From Ophiosphaerella korrae (Eukaryota > Ascomycota > Dothideomycetes > Pleosporales > Phaeosphaeriaceae): 10,200 nucleotides of DNA. The position numbers and the translations under genes are program-made. The DNA lies in the NCBI GenBank assembly GCA_028456385.1, contig JALNQF010000963.1:1-10200 (forward strand). Reading direction: 5' to 3'. This document shows, one piece after another, positions 1 to 9,189 of this stretch. The notes beneath the pieces are model-generated. The model searched no databases, was not told the DNA's origin, and worked only from the letters and a program-made list of their open reading frames with translations. Position 1 is the stretch's first letter; every line of letters starts with the position of its first letter.

Positions 1-175
1 ATAACTTAGTTTACTACTTTAAGATACTTTTAGCTTAGATTTATAAGATATTAAGAGAGCTTAGTAGCTATAAATACGACGTCTAGTTGTACTATTATTG
101 CTATATACAAGATAGATCCTACTTACTCCTAGTAGTCCTTGATTTTACGCTTTAAGGCCTCTCCTTTACTTGGCT

Positions 176-976
176 GTAGCTCCTCTACTAGTAATAGAGT
201 TGCTAGAAAGCTTATAGAGCTTATAAGATCGAACTTTTTTACTATCTTGTTAATATACTTATTGTAGACGAGCGTAATAGTCTTATCTAGCTAACTCTAT
301 ATTACTTGTACGCCTAGGAACTAGCTTACTAGGCTTTTATCTTCTATATTATAGGCTTGTTTAATTCTCTTAACAATTTAGCGAGCTTCTAATTAGTAGA
401 TTTTGTAATATATTACTAATATATTGTTAATATAAAAGAGAAGGAGTATTTTACGCTCCTTATTGTAGAACAAGTATAGCTCTTCTTTTAAGACTATAAG
501 ACTAGCTTATTTAAGCGTTCTTAAGAGCTCCTTATACTAGAGGAGCGGTAAGTCTTTAAGGCTATACAGCGCTCGATTAAGCTTAACGCACTTACTAGCT
601 ACTTTGAACCTATCTAGGAGCTTATAGATAACTACTAGTTAATAATCTCTATGTACGTAGAGGAAAGCTCTAATAACGTTATACTAAGCTACTTCTAGGT
701 TAAACTTAGCTATAATCGCTATTGCGGTTTAAAACGAGCGTGCTACTAACGTAGTAGCGTAAGTTAATTATATTAAATTAATTATTTAGAGGTCTCTACG
801 CACTACAATCTAAGCTTTATACTTAAGAAAGTAGCTATCTTAGTTGAGTTTGTATATAAAAACCTACTTTAGAGGTAGTAGCTAATTACTTGATTGCGAG
901 CGCTCCATCTCCTCCTAGGTGCTAGCTACTAGCAGCGTATTAATCTCTTTCTAAGCTACTTATTTAAAGAGCTGCC
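176..976 (-). pseudogene. reverse transcriptase, left copy
   Basis: This is the copia-type RT domain (RVT_2 family). An early conserved block reads V-F-I-Y-K-L at 846-863. The first catalytic aspartate, in the block that should read Q-Y-D-V, is AAC (Asn) at 678-680. The Y-V-D-D active-site box is Y-I-N-N at 423-434. All catalytic aspartates inspected are therefore Asn, each explained by a TG to TA change. The following V-G-S-I-L-Y type block lies further left, toward position 1. The right copy reads Y-V-N-N, so the Val to Ile change is specific to this copy. Confidence 0.88.
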
Positions 977-1915
977 TATATAGGTACGTATATAAGTGCT
1001 TCTAATTTTGTAGTAGTAGTAGGAGCTTATCTCGATATAGATAAGCTTATAGTTATAGCTTAAGCTAAGTAGCTACTACGATTATAGTGTTTACTACAGT
1101 AAGCTCTATATTTAGGTTATAGTCTATTAGTACTTGTAGGAGTAGCTCGTCTAGTATACTACTCTATTTGCTCTACTTAGGTTTATATAATAATAAGTAA
1201 GCGCTCGAGCTTCTAGCGCTATTGTCTAGCTTGTTATTTTAGAGTCTTTAGCTTAATCGCGTTAGCGCTAGCTATTACTAGCGTATATACTACTAATAAG
1301 CTCTAACTATATTATTTAGAGCTATATAAGATATAGCTACTTAATAAGAGATAGTATCTACTTTATTTAGAGCTATAGAAGCTATAGCTACTTAAGGAGA
1401 GGTAGTTTAATAAGTAGTAGTTTAATTCGAACTCTTATCTATTAGCTACTCTAAGGCGCTCGCTTCTCTAGTTAATTACAATTCCTAGGAGCTTTTAGAT
1501 ACTTTGCTGTATTAATTTCTATAATTAATATTAGTACCTATATACTAAACTCCTCTAGGTTTAGGTATTTACTCTAGAGTTTAAAGGCTACTAAGCTTAG
1601 GTTACTCTATATAGATTCTATATAGTTTACTAGCTAAGCTTACTACTTATATAAGGTTTACTCCTTATTCTACTAAGATAGCTAGCTAGCTAGCCTAGCT
1701 TTTAGTATTACGTAGAGCTCTACCCCCTAGATTCTACTCTAGGTGCTCGCCTTACTAGTAGCTTTCTAGGATTTAAGCTACTTCGCAGAGCTAGTTATAT
1801 ATATTATCTTAGGTCTTTCTTATATTGCGCGTTACGTCTTTATATAATATATTAACGAGTTTTTAAATCTCTAGCTTTAAGAGCTCTTAATAAGCTTTAC
1901 TCTTCTTGTTATAGA

Positions 1916-2906
1916 AGAACTACTTATTAAATGTTACGTTGCGCGTTATAATTACCTAATCTAATTCTAGGACCTATATCCTATATATATTAGATGCTCT
2001 ATATCTTACTAGATATCTAATATAGCCCTAAAGGCTTATTTTAAAGCCTCTCTTGTTGCGCCTAGCTACTTACTCCTTGTTAAGTAGATATACGTAGTAG
2101 CTATAGGCGTATACTCTACTCTAATCTAGCTAAAGGTCTACTATAGTAGCTCTTACTTACTTAGGCTAATAGTATCTAAAGTACTATCTAAACTAGCTAT
2201 TAAGCACTATATTAGGAGCTTGTATATTATAAGCGCAGCTTAGGCTTATATTATATAGCTACGTAGCTACCTCTACTATCTCTAGCTAGAGCCTTTCTAG
2301 TAGGTTAGCGCTTATTCTTATCTTAATTACTTTTGTTATTATTTCTTAACTAGCTCTCTTAGCTCCTCTATTTAGCTTGTGCGTATATACTAGAGTGCTC
2401 TTAACTATAATCTCTTCTTATTTAGCCTAAATCTAGAAGCGTATCTTACCTCTCTATAAGAGCGTTACTACTTTATTATCTTACTAGAGTACACACGTAT
2501 AAAGCTTATAGCGCGTTAGTAGTAGCTTTATAAAGCTTTTAAATACTCTTATTATCTCTTAGAGTATTTTACTTTATAATAGGTAGGTATAGAGCTTACT
2601 ACTATACTTGCACTTAAGTAGTATAGTCTAAACTTCTCTAAAGCAGCTAGTAGGTATATTAAATAGGTCCTACGCTACTCGCTAGTATAGGCGCGGGGCT
2701 CTCTCTCTAGGCTACTTTAAGATAACTTGCTTAGCGTAGGCTATTAAGCAATGCTCGTACTTAATACGCGCTGTCCTATTAATACGCACGTTTCTTGCGC
2801 TCGTTACTAGCGCTCGCAGTACTTCTAGTCCGAGATAACTAGCTCTAGCGTGCTAGAGCTCCTCTAAGTTGCTTCTAGGCGTTATGCGCTATAAGTTAAG
2901 CTGTTA
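1916..2906 (-). pseudogene. integrase, left copy
   Basis: The integrase would insert element cDNA into the genome. Motifs in minus-strand order are as follows. The first zinc-finger His is CAC at 2850-2852, and the second is now TAT at 2835-2837. The C-x-x-C pair reads Y-E-H-C, with the last Cys kept at 2748-2750. The catalytic D1 is GAC at 2667-2669, and D2 is GAT, still Asp, at 2478-2480. The catalytic E is now AAG (Lys) at 2358-2360. The D2-to-E distance is 40 codons, a little longer than the 36 usual in copia. Several stops lie between these points. Compared with the right arm, this copy keeps two more of the functional residues. Confidence 0.82.
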
Positions 2907-3065
2907 ATTAACTTAATTGCCTTAAGTTACGCTTATAATAGTTAGATAAAACGTAATAGGCTTATATTTAATAAAAGTAAGATTATGTTTGCGCATTAGC
3001 GTTGCTAGTACGATACTCTCTACTAGCGTTCCTACTCTTAGAGTTACGTTAAAACCTTAATACTA

Positions 3066-3341
3066 GGCTCTAGCTTACTATAATTAAGCTTTAGATACTA
3101 TATTAATATAAAATCCTTTAACTACTACTACTTTATAAAGTACAAGATTCTCTATACGCTTACTATAAGTACTATTTAGAGTATTCTTAAGGATTCGAGT
3201 ACCTTTACTAAGTATTAGAAACGCTTGTATACTTACTTCTACGTAGCTTACGCCTTTTACTCTTACAAAGGAGCCTAGTTCTATAAGACTTATTAAGTTA
3301 ACTAAGTAGAGAGTAGCTCTATTATCGAGTATAGTACTCTT
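3066..3341 (-). pseudogene. aspartic protease region, left copy
   Basis: The protease cuts the Gag-Pol polyprotein. Its catalytic motif is at 3315-3326 on the minus strand and reads D-N-R-A where the family has D-[S/T]-G-A. The two changes are G to A (a Ser codon AGT to AAT, and Gly GGA to AGA), the direction RIP produces. The catalytic Asp is still coded, but replacing the glycine should abolish activity. The right copy carries the identical D-N-R-A. Limits are approximate. Confidence 0.75.
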
Positions 3342-3385
3342 AGAGAGTAGGTAAGTGTTAAAATCTAGCGTTAAGTAGGCTCTAG

Positions 3386-4421
3386 GTGCTAGCTTAATAA
3401 GTTTGCCTAAGTTAATAAGTATGCCTAGGTTAATAAGTACTACATTTAGCTGGCCTAGGTAGACTAGAGCCTTTGATTTAACTAACTCTAAGCTAGCTTT
3501 AACTAGTTCCTACAAGGGACTAGCCTACTTTTAAGTTACTAAGGTTTTAACTACTGTAAAGCGCGGCTTATCTAAATAAGCCCGTATTTTCGCCTTTCTA
3601 TTATTGTCTATTTTAAATAGATTACTAGTAAGCGCTACTTATACCTATCTATAATCTTATAGCTTCTAGTAGTAAGCTTAGCTATATAAGTAGTTGTATT
3701 TCGAGTTAGTACTTAAGCTTAAGCTTAGCTTAGATCCTCTAAACGTTGTAAATACGCTAGCTCCTTAATTAGTAGTTTAGAGCTTGTGCTCCTATAATAG
3801 AGCTAAGTAGATACTACTAATTTACCCTAGCGTAAGTACCTTTAAGCTAAGGACTAAGCTCTAGATTACTAATTAGCTTATTATCTAAGCTTAGTCTAGA
3901 GCTAGCTTTAGCGTTAACGCCTCTAGGAAATCTTATACTATAAGCTCGCCTATTACCTCTATAATATTGTACGCGATTGTACGCTAATATAGGCGTAGCT
4001 ACTTATCGTACTAGAGCTCTAGTAATTATTATCTTTAGCGAGCCTTCTATAGATAGGCTTAGTATTAAGCTTAGATAAGATTGCTAGCGCTAGTATTAGA
4101 TAAAGCTAGTAGGCTTTTTAGCGTTTAGATAAGCTCTTACAATATAGCTTTGTTATTTGCAAGTAGAGTTATCTTAGCTATTACTAGATAACTTAGATTA
4201 ACTATAGCGTTTACCTAGGCACTTAGAGCTCTAAGGCGTACTATTCGCGATACCTAGGTGTCTTTTATAGCCTAGTATTTCTCTATTATAAGCTTATAGG
4301 TAGCTACCTCTTCTACTATTACTAGGCTCTTTAGTTTAAGTTAAACTAGTTTGTTAGCGTAGATATTAGGGACGTTATTAGCTTCTAGATTAACTAGCTA
4401 CTAGATGCCTAGCTTAAGAGC
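3386..4421 (-). pseudogene. Gag region, left copy
   Basis: This is the 5' part of the polyprotein, about 345 codons between the LTR and the protease, mirroring 5745-6780. Gag would form the virus-like particle that packages the element RNA. The possible zinc knuckle falls at 3651-3692 and reads the same as the right copy there, with former cysteine and histidine codons turned into TAC/TAT tyrosine codons. The length suits copia Gag. The assignment rests mostly on position and on the matching right arm, because Gag sequences diverge quickly. Confidence 0.65.
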
Positions 4422-4484
4422 GTTGTAATAGAGTTGTATAAACTATACTAGCTATTATAAGCGCTTATTAAGTAGGGTAGTACC

Positions 4485-4490
4485 TTTATT
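4485..4490 (-). promoter_or_regulatory. candidate polyadenylation hexamer in left LTR
   Basis: AATAAA on the sense strand lies about 65 bases before the LTR end, a reasonable place for an R/U5 poly(A) signal. It is shared by all three LTRs. Chance occurrence in AT-rich DNA is possible. Confidence 0.3.
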
Positions 4491-4536
4491 AAGTAGAGTA
4501 ATCTTGCTATAAGATATTGTAAGCGTTTAAGTAATA

Positions 4537-4561
4537 GATAAGATAAGATAAGATAGGATAG
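4537..4561 (-). repeat. five-copy pentamer array (GATAA/GATAG) in left LTR
   Basis: Five tandem 5-mers, GATAA three times and then GATAG twice on the plus strand, sit inside the LTR. The right LTR has the exact mirror, while in the solo LTR the array has decayed. Each unit contains GATA, the core bound by fungal GATA-type zinc-finger regulators, so a regulatory role is possible but not shown. Confidence 0.7.
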
Positions 4562-4710
4562 GAGTATACTAAGCTCGCGATCTCTTGCTATAGTGCACAG
4601 GATAAAACTATTAAGTAATTTTTAGCGCTAGGCTTATAACTATTGCGAGATACAAGCTTAGGAATAAGTAGGAGATAATTATTAATTAAAGAGCTATCTA
4701 AGCTAGGCTA

Positions 4711-4720
4711 CTTATATATA
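4711..4720 (-). promoter_or_regulatory. candidate TATA box in left LTR
   Basis: The sense strand reads TATATATAAG, about 86 bases into the LTR, where a U3 promoter would be expected. The stretch is conserved in all three LTRs of the window. Caution is needed because RIP itself makes TA steps, so the match is weak evidence. Confidence 0.35.
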
Positions 4721-4805
4721 GTAGAGTAGCTTAAATAGCTTATACAGCTTACTTACTATTATAGGCTTACCTAAATTGTATAGAGCGAAGCTCTAACTTG
4801 CGACA

Positions 4806-4928
4806 CGTGTTAAGGTTATAGTTTATTTCTTAATCTCGATTATTACTCTACTTATTATATACTTTGTTAGTACTAAAGTTAAGACTAATTATTTCTATCT
4901 CGAGTTCTCTTATTATACTTATAATAAT
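4806..4928. other. loop spacer between left LTR and solo LTR
   Basis: These 123 very AT-rich bases match neither retroelement arm nor the LTRs as far as I can see. They may be the original target DNA or a remnant of an older element. Five bases follow the left LTR tip (CGTGT at 4806-4810), but the partner target-site duplication would lie beyond the window. I see no gene or RNA here. Confidence 0.6.
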
Positions 4929-5320
4929 TATAGTAATATTATATAAACTATACTAGCTATTATAAGTACTTATTATATTAACTAGTACTTTTATTAAGTA
5001 AAGTAATTTTACTATAAATTATTATAAGTATTTAAGTAATAAATAAAATAAGATAAGACTTAATAAAATAGAATAAAAGTATACTAAGCTTAAAATCTCT
5101 TACTATAGTATATAAGATAAAACTATTAAGTAATTTTTTATACTAAGCTTATAACTATTATAAGATATAAGCTTAGAAATAAGTAAGAGATAATTATTAA
5201 TTAAAGAGCTATCTAAGCTAAGCTTTTTATATATAGTAGAGTAGCTTAAATAGCTTAAATAGCTTACTTACTACTATAAGCTTACTTAAATTATATAGAG
5301 TAAAGCTCTATCTTATAATA
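4929..5320 (-). mobile_element. solo LTR of the same copia family, heavily decayed
   Basis: This copy aligns base by base with the left LTR (4424-4805) in the same orientation but has no gag-pol attached, so it looks like a solo LTR left after LTR-LTR recombination or an isolated fragment. It is 392 bases long against 382, with small length changes around the pentamer array. Its ends would be TGT...ACA but are mutated: the outer tip reads CTTATAATA where the left LTR has CTTGCGACA. Most G and C have become A and T, including CG pairs that the two flanking LTRs retain. No clear target-site duplication is seen: ATAAT precedes it and GTAAA follows it. Confidence 0.85.
5226..5235 (-). promoter_or_regulatory. 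candidate TATA box in solo LTR
   Basis: This is the counterpart of the TATA-like stretch of the flanking LTRs, and it keeps an uninterrupted TATATATA core even though most of the surrounding LTR has mutated. The same caution applies: AT drift cannot destroy a TA-only motif. Confidence 0.25.
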
Positions 5321-5360
5321 GTAAAGTTAATATAAATAAATTTAATTACTTAAGACTTTT
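5321..5360. other. short spacer between solo LTR and right LTR
   Basis: These 40 AT-rich bases separate two LTRs that point away from each other. No match to the arms was seen. CTTTT precedes the right LTR tip and could be one half of a target-site duplication, but the other half is outside the window. Confidence 0.55.
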
Positions 5361-5445
5361 TATTGTAAGTTAGAGCTTCGCTCTATATAATTTAAGTAAG
5401 CCTATAGTAGTAAGTAAGCTATATAAGCTATTTAAGCTACTCTAC

Positions 5446-5455
5446 TATATATAAG
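5446..5455 (+). promoter_or_regulatory. candidate TATA box in right LTR
   Basis: TATATATAAG lies 86 bases into the LTR, upstream of where element transcription would start. It is identical to the left LTR in position and sequence. RIP enriches TA steps, so this is only suggestive. Confidence 0.35.
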
Positions 5456-5604
5456 TAGCTTAGCTTAGATAGCTCTTTAATTAATAATTATCTCGTACTT
5501 ATTCCTAAGCTCGCATCTCGCAATAGTTATAAGCCTAGCGCTAAAAATTACTTAATAGTTTTATCTTATACACTATAGCAAGAGATTGCGAGCTTAGTAT
5601 ACTC

Positions 5605-5629
5605 CTATCCTATCTTATCTTATCTTATC
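5605..5629 (+). repeat. five-copy pentamer array (CTATC/TTATC) in right LTR
   Basis: Five tandem 5-mers form the exact mirror of 4537-4561. The complementary strand carries five GATA cores. Copy number is equal in both full elements, so there has been no slippage between them. Confidence 0.7.
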
Positions 5630-5675
5630 TATTACTTAAACGCTTACAATATCTTATAGCAAGATTACTCTACTT

Positions 5676-5681
5676 AATAAA
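5676..5681 (+). promoter_or_regulatory. candidate polyadenylation hexamer in right LTR
   Basis: AATAAA lies about 60 bases before the LTR end and is conserved in position in all three LTRs. It is weak evidence in AT-rich DNA. Confidence 0.3.
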
Positions 5682-5744
5682 GGTACTACCCTACTTAACA
5701 AGTACTTATAATAGCTAGTATAGTTTATACAACTCTATTACAAC

Positions 5745-6780
5745 GCTTTTAAGCTAGGTATCTAGTAGCTAGTTAATCTAGAAGCTAATAACGTCCCTAA
5801 TATCTACGCTAACAAACTAGTTTAACTTAAACTAAAGAGCCTAGTAATAGTAAAAGAGGTAGCTACCTATAAGCTTATAATAGAGAAATACTAGGCTATA
5901 AAAGATACCTAGGTATTATAAATAGTACGCCTTAGAGCTCTAAGCGCCTAGGTAAACGCTATAGTTAATCTAAGTTATCTAGTAATAGCTAAGATAACTC
6001 TACTTACGAATAACAAAGCTACATTATAAGAGCTCGTCTAAACGCTAAAGAGCTTACTAGCCCTATCTAATACTAGCGCTAGTAATCTTATCTAAGCTTA
6101 ATACTAAGCCTATCTATAAAAGGCTCGCTAAGGACGACAATTACTAGAGCTCTAGTATAATAAGTAGCTACGCCTATATTAGTGTATAATCGCGTACAAT
6201 ATTATAGAGGTAATAGGTAAGCTCGTAGTATAAGATTTCCTAGAGGCGTTAATACTAAAGCTAGCTCTAGACTAAGCTTAGATAATAAGCTAATTAGTAA
6301 TCTAGAGCTTAGTCTTTAGCTTAAAGGTACTTACGCTAAGGTAAATTAGTAGTATCTACTTAGCTCTATTATAGGAGTACAAGCTCTAAACTACTAATTA
6401 AGGAGCTAGCGTATTTATAACGTTTAGAAGATCTAAGCTAAGCTTAAGCTTAAGTACTAACTTAAAATATAACTACTTATATAGCTAAGCTTACTACTAG
6501 AAGCTATAAGATTATAGATAGGTATAAGTAGCGCTTACTAGTAATCTATTTAAAATAGACAATAATAGAAAGGCGAAAATATAGGCTTATTTAGATAAGC
6601 TGCGCTTTATAGTAGTTAAAACCTTAGTAACTTAAAAGTAGGCTAGTCCCTTATAGGAACTAGTTAAAGCTAGCTTAGAGTTAGTTAAATTAAAGGCTCT
6701 AGTCTACCTAGGCTAGCTAAACGTAGTACTTATTAACCTAGGTATACTTATTAACTTAGGTAAACTTATTAAGCTAGTAC
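5745..6780 (+). pseudogene. Gag region, right copy
   Basis: About 345 codons precede the protease, the normal place and size for a copia Gag capsid protein. A stretch near its middle containing D-F-L-E-A-L resembles the capsid-like part of fungal copia Gag. A possible C-x-C-G-x-x-H zinc knuckle, used to bind RNA, lies at 6474-6515. Former Cys and His codons there now read TAC/TAT (at 6474, 6480, 6492 and 6513). The spacing from the His to the last Cys is longer than usual, so the knuckle is tentative. A Lys/Leu/Val-rich tail follows up to the protease. Confidence 0.65.
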
Positions 6781-6824
6781 CTAGAGCCTACTTAACGCTA
6801 GATTTTAATACTTACCTACTCTCT

Positions 6825-7100
6825 AAGAGTACTATACTTGATAATAGAGCTACTCTCTACTTAGTTAACTTAATAAGTCTTATAGAACTAGGCTCCTTTA
6901 TAAGAGTAAAAAGTATAAGCTACGTAGAAGTAAGTATATAAGCGTTTCTAATACTTAGTAAAAGTACTTAAGTCTTTAAGAACGCTCTAAATAGAGCTTA
7001 TAGTAAGTATATAGAGAATCTTGTGCTTTATAAAGTAGTAGTAGTTAAAGGATTTTATATTAATATAGTATCTAAAGCTTAATTATAGTAAGCTAGAGCC
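6825..7100 (+). pseudogene. aspartic protease region, right copy
   Basis: The active-site block reads S-T-I-L-D-N-R-A-T-L at about 6828-6857, with the D-N-R-A motif at 6840-6851 in place of D-[S/T]-G-A. The changes are G to A at TG/AG sites. Further on, F-Y-I-N-I-V-S (7047-7067) matches the N-[IL]-[VL]-S block that closes the copia protease. The family cleaves Gag-Pol inside the particle; this copy cannot. Confidence 0.78.
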
Positions 7101-7259
7101 TAGTATTAAGGTTTTAACGTAACTCTAAGAGTAAGAACGCTAGTAAAGAGTATTGTACTAGCGACGCTAATACGTAAATATAATCTTACTTTTATTAAAT
7201 ATAAGCCTATTACGTTTTATCTAACTATTATAAGCGTAACTTAAGGTAATTAAGTTAAT

Positions 7260-8250
7260 TAATAGCTTAACTTATAGTATACAACGCCTAGAAGTAACTT
7301 AAAGGAGCTTTAGCACGCTAGAGCTAGTTATCTTAGACTAGAAGTACTACGAGCGCTAGTAACGAGCGCAAGAAACGTATATATTAATAGGATAGCGCGT
7401 ATTAAGTATAAGTATTACTTAATAGCCTACGCTAAGTAAGTTATCTTAAGGTAGCCTAGAGAGAGAGCCCTACGCTTATACTAGCGAGTAGCGTAAGACC
7501 TATTTAATATACCTACTAGCTACTTTAGAGAAGTTTAGACTATACTACTTAAGTATAAGTATAGTAGTAAGCTCTATACCTACCTATTACAAGGTAAAAC
7601 GCTTTAAAAGATAATAAAAGTATTTAAAAGCTTTATAAAGCTACTACTAACGCGCTACAAGCTTTATATATACGTACTCTAGTAAAATAATAAAGTAGTA
7701 ACGCTCTTATAGAGAAGTAAGACGCGCTTCTAGATTTAGGCTAAATAAGAAGAGATTATAGTTAAGAGTACTTTAGTATATATATATAAGCTAAATAGAA
7801 GAGCTAAGAGAGCTAGTTAAGAAATAATAATAAAAGTAATTAAGATAAGGATAAGTGCTAACCTACTAAAAAGGCTCTAGCTAGAGATAGTAGAGGTAGC
7901 TACGTAGCTATATAATATAAGCCTAAGCTGCGCTTATAATATATAAGCTCCTAATATAGTACTTAATAGCTAGTTTAGATAGTACTTTAGATACTATTAG
8001 CCTAAGTAAGTAAGAGCTACTATAGCAGACCTTTAGCTAGATTAGAGTAGAGTATATACCTATAGCTACTGCGCATATCTACTTAATAAGGAGTAAGTAG
8101 CTAGGCGTAACAAGAGAGGCTTTAAAATAAGCCCTTAGAGCTATATTAGATATCTAGTAGGATATAGAGTATCTAATATATATAGGATATAGGTCCTAGA
8201 ATTAGATTAGGTAATTACAACGTATAACGTAACGTTTAATAAGTAGCTCT
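7260..8250 (+). pseudogene. integrase, right copy
   Basis: The zinc-finger block reads stop-H-A-R-A-S-Y-L, where the family has W-H-x-R-x-G-H-L: the first His is kept (CAC 7314-7316) and the second is Tyr (7329-7331). Its C-x-x-C pair is Y-K-Y-Y (7407-7418). In the catalytic core, D1 is GAC at 7497-7499 and is kept, D2 is AAT at 7686-7688 (Asn), and E is AAG at 7806-7808 (Lys), next to the N-G-x-A-E-R block. D1-D2 spacing is 63 codons and D2-E is 40. A C-terminal module containing Y-L-V-G-Y (8151-8165) and a following I-Y-R-I-W-V-like block is typical of copia integrases. About 300 codons of linker follow before RT. Confidence 0.85.
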
Positions 8251-9189
8251 TTTATAATAAAAAGAGTAAAGCTTATTAAGAGCTCCTAAAGCTAAAGATT
8301 TAAAAACTTGTTAACGTGTTATATAAAGACGTAACGCGCAACGCAAGAGAGACCTAAGATAATATATATAACTAGCTCCGCGAAGTAGCTTAAATCCTAG
8401 AAAGCTACTAGTAAGGCGAGCACCTAGAGTAGAATCTAGAGGGTAGAGCTCTACGTAATACTAAAAGCTAGGCTAGCTAGCTAGCTATCTTAGTAGAATA
8501 AGGAGTAGACTCTATATAGGTAGCAAGCTTAGCTAGCAAACTATATAGAATCTATATAGAGTAACTTAAGCTTAGCAGCCTTTAAACTCTAGAGTAAACA
8601 CCTAAACCTAGAGGAGTTTAGTATATAGGTACTAATATTAATTATAGAAATTAATACAGCAAAGTATCTAAAAGCTCCTAGGAATTGTAATTAACTAGAG
8701 AAGCGAGCGCCTTAGAGTAGCTAATAGATAAGAGTTTAAATCGAACTACTACTTATCGAACTACTTCTCCTTAAGTAGCTATAGCTTCTATAGCTCTAAA
8801 TAAAGTAGATACTATCTCTTATTAAGTAGCTGTATCTTATATAGCTCTAAATAATATAGTTAGAGCTTATTAGTAGCGTACACGCTAGTAATAGCTAGCG
8901 CTAACGTAATTAAGCTAAAGACTCTAAAATAATAAGCTAGATAATAGCGCTAAAAGCTTAAGCGCTTACTTATTATTATATAAACCTAAGTAGAGTAAAT
9001 AGAGTAGTATACTAGACAAGCTACTCTTATAAGTACTAATAGACTATAACCTAAATATAGAGCTTACTATAGTAAACGCTATAATTATAGTAGCTACTTA
9101 GCTTAAGCTATAACTATAAGCTTATCTATATTAAGATAAGCTCTTACTACTACTATAAAATTAGAAGCACCTATACACGTACCTATATA

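Larger units (their letters stand above)
1..4421 (-). pseudogene. gag-pol polyprotein remnant, left copy
   Basis: This is the mirror image of the right gag-pol. One reading frame can be followed from just inside the LTR to the window edge, interrupted by many TAA/TAG stops. I see no frameshift between Gag and Pol, so the ancestor was probably a single Gag-Pol polyprotein. No start codon can be placed, because an ATG tends to become ATA under RIP. The residues retained differ from the right copy. The left keeps the second integrase aspartate (GAT, 2478-2480) and the last cysteine of the integrase zinc finger (TGC, 2748-2750), both lost on the right. It shares the loss of the RT aspartates, the protease glycine and the integrase glutamate. 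It cannot encode a working protein. Confidence 0.88.
1..4805 (-). mobile_element. Copia-type LTR retrotransposon, left copy (RIP-mutated, 3' end outside window)
   Basis: A retroelement on the minus strand. Its 5' LTR is at 4424-4805 and its gag-pol runs leftward off the window before RNase H and the 3' LTR. It is the reverse complement of 5361-10165 with a constant coordinate sum of 10166, which I checked at the LTR, protease, integrase and RT motifs. The domain order Gag, protease, integrase, RT assigns it to Ty1/copia rather than gypsy, where integrase follows RT. Every difference from the right copy in the stretches compared is a transition. CA/TG depletion and dense TAA/TAG stops indicate RIP. 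By inference about 0.9 kb (RNase H plus the 3' LTR) is missing beyond position 1, giving an element near 5.7 kb. It is non-autonomous and inactive. Confidence 0.93.
4424..4805 (-). repeat. 5' LTR of the left copia copy (382 bp)
   Basis: Read on the minus strand, this LTR begins TGTCGCAAG at 4805 and ends TTACA at 4424, the usual TG...CA ends with a 3-base terminal inverted repeat (TGT/ACA). Its limits were set by two comparisons. Homology to the right LTR stops at 4805/5361, and homology to the solo LTR at 4929-5320 stops near 4424. It is the least decayed of the three LTRs in its outer part, retaining the intact TGTCGC terminus and several CG pairs that the solo LTR has lost. It holds a TATA-like stretch, a GATAA-type pentamer array and an AATAAA hexamer, each described separately. 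Confidence 0.88.
5361..5742 (+). repeat. 5' LTR of the right copia copy (382 bp)
   Basis: The LTR starts TATTGTAAG, corresponding to TGTCGCAAG in the left LTR with one G to A and two C to T changes, and ends TTACA. Its length equals that of the left LTR. Inside are a TATA-like stretch (5446-5455), five YTATC pentamers (5605-5629) and AATAAA (5676-5681). The bases just after it begin AACGCT. That is not the TGG expected for a primer-binding site pairing with a tRNA 3' end, so the priming tRNA was not identified. Confidence 0.88.

Noticed and set aside
4537..4561. Short tandem pentamers as a telomere or CRISPR-like repeat
   Set aside because: The unit is GATAA/GATAG, not a telomere repeat, there are no spacers, and the array sits at the same place inside each full LTR.
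4929..5320. The middle LTR as the 3' LTR of the left element
   Set aside because: It lies outside the left element's 5' LTR on the upstream side, is separated by 123 unrelated bases and is much more decayed, so it is not the partner LTR of that copy.
5320..5361. A target-site duplication around the solo or right LTR
   Set aside because: Flanking 5-mers (ATAAT, GTAAA, CTTTT, CGTGT) do not match each other even allowing for C to T and G to A changes, and the partners of the full copies are outside the window.
6477..7100. Short open stretches in other frames that could be read as small genes
   Set aside because: They have no ATG, lie inside a recognisable gag-pol frame, and arise because RIP stops fall unevenly between frames.
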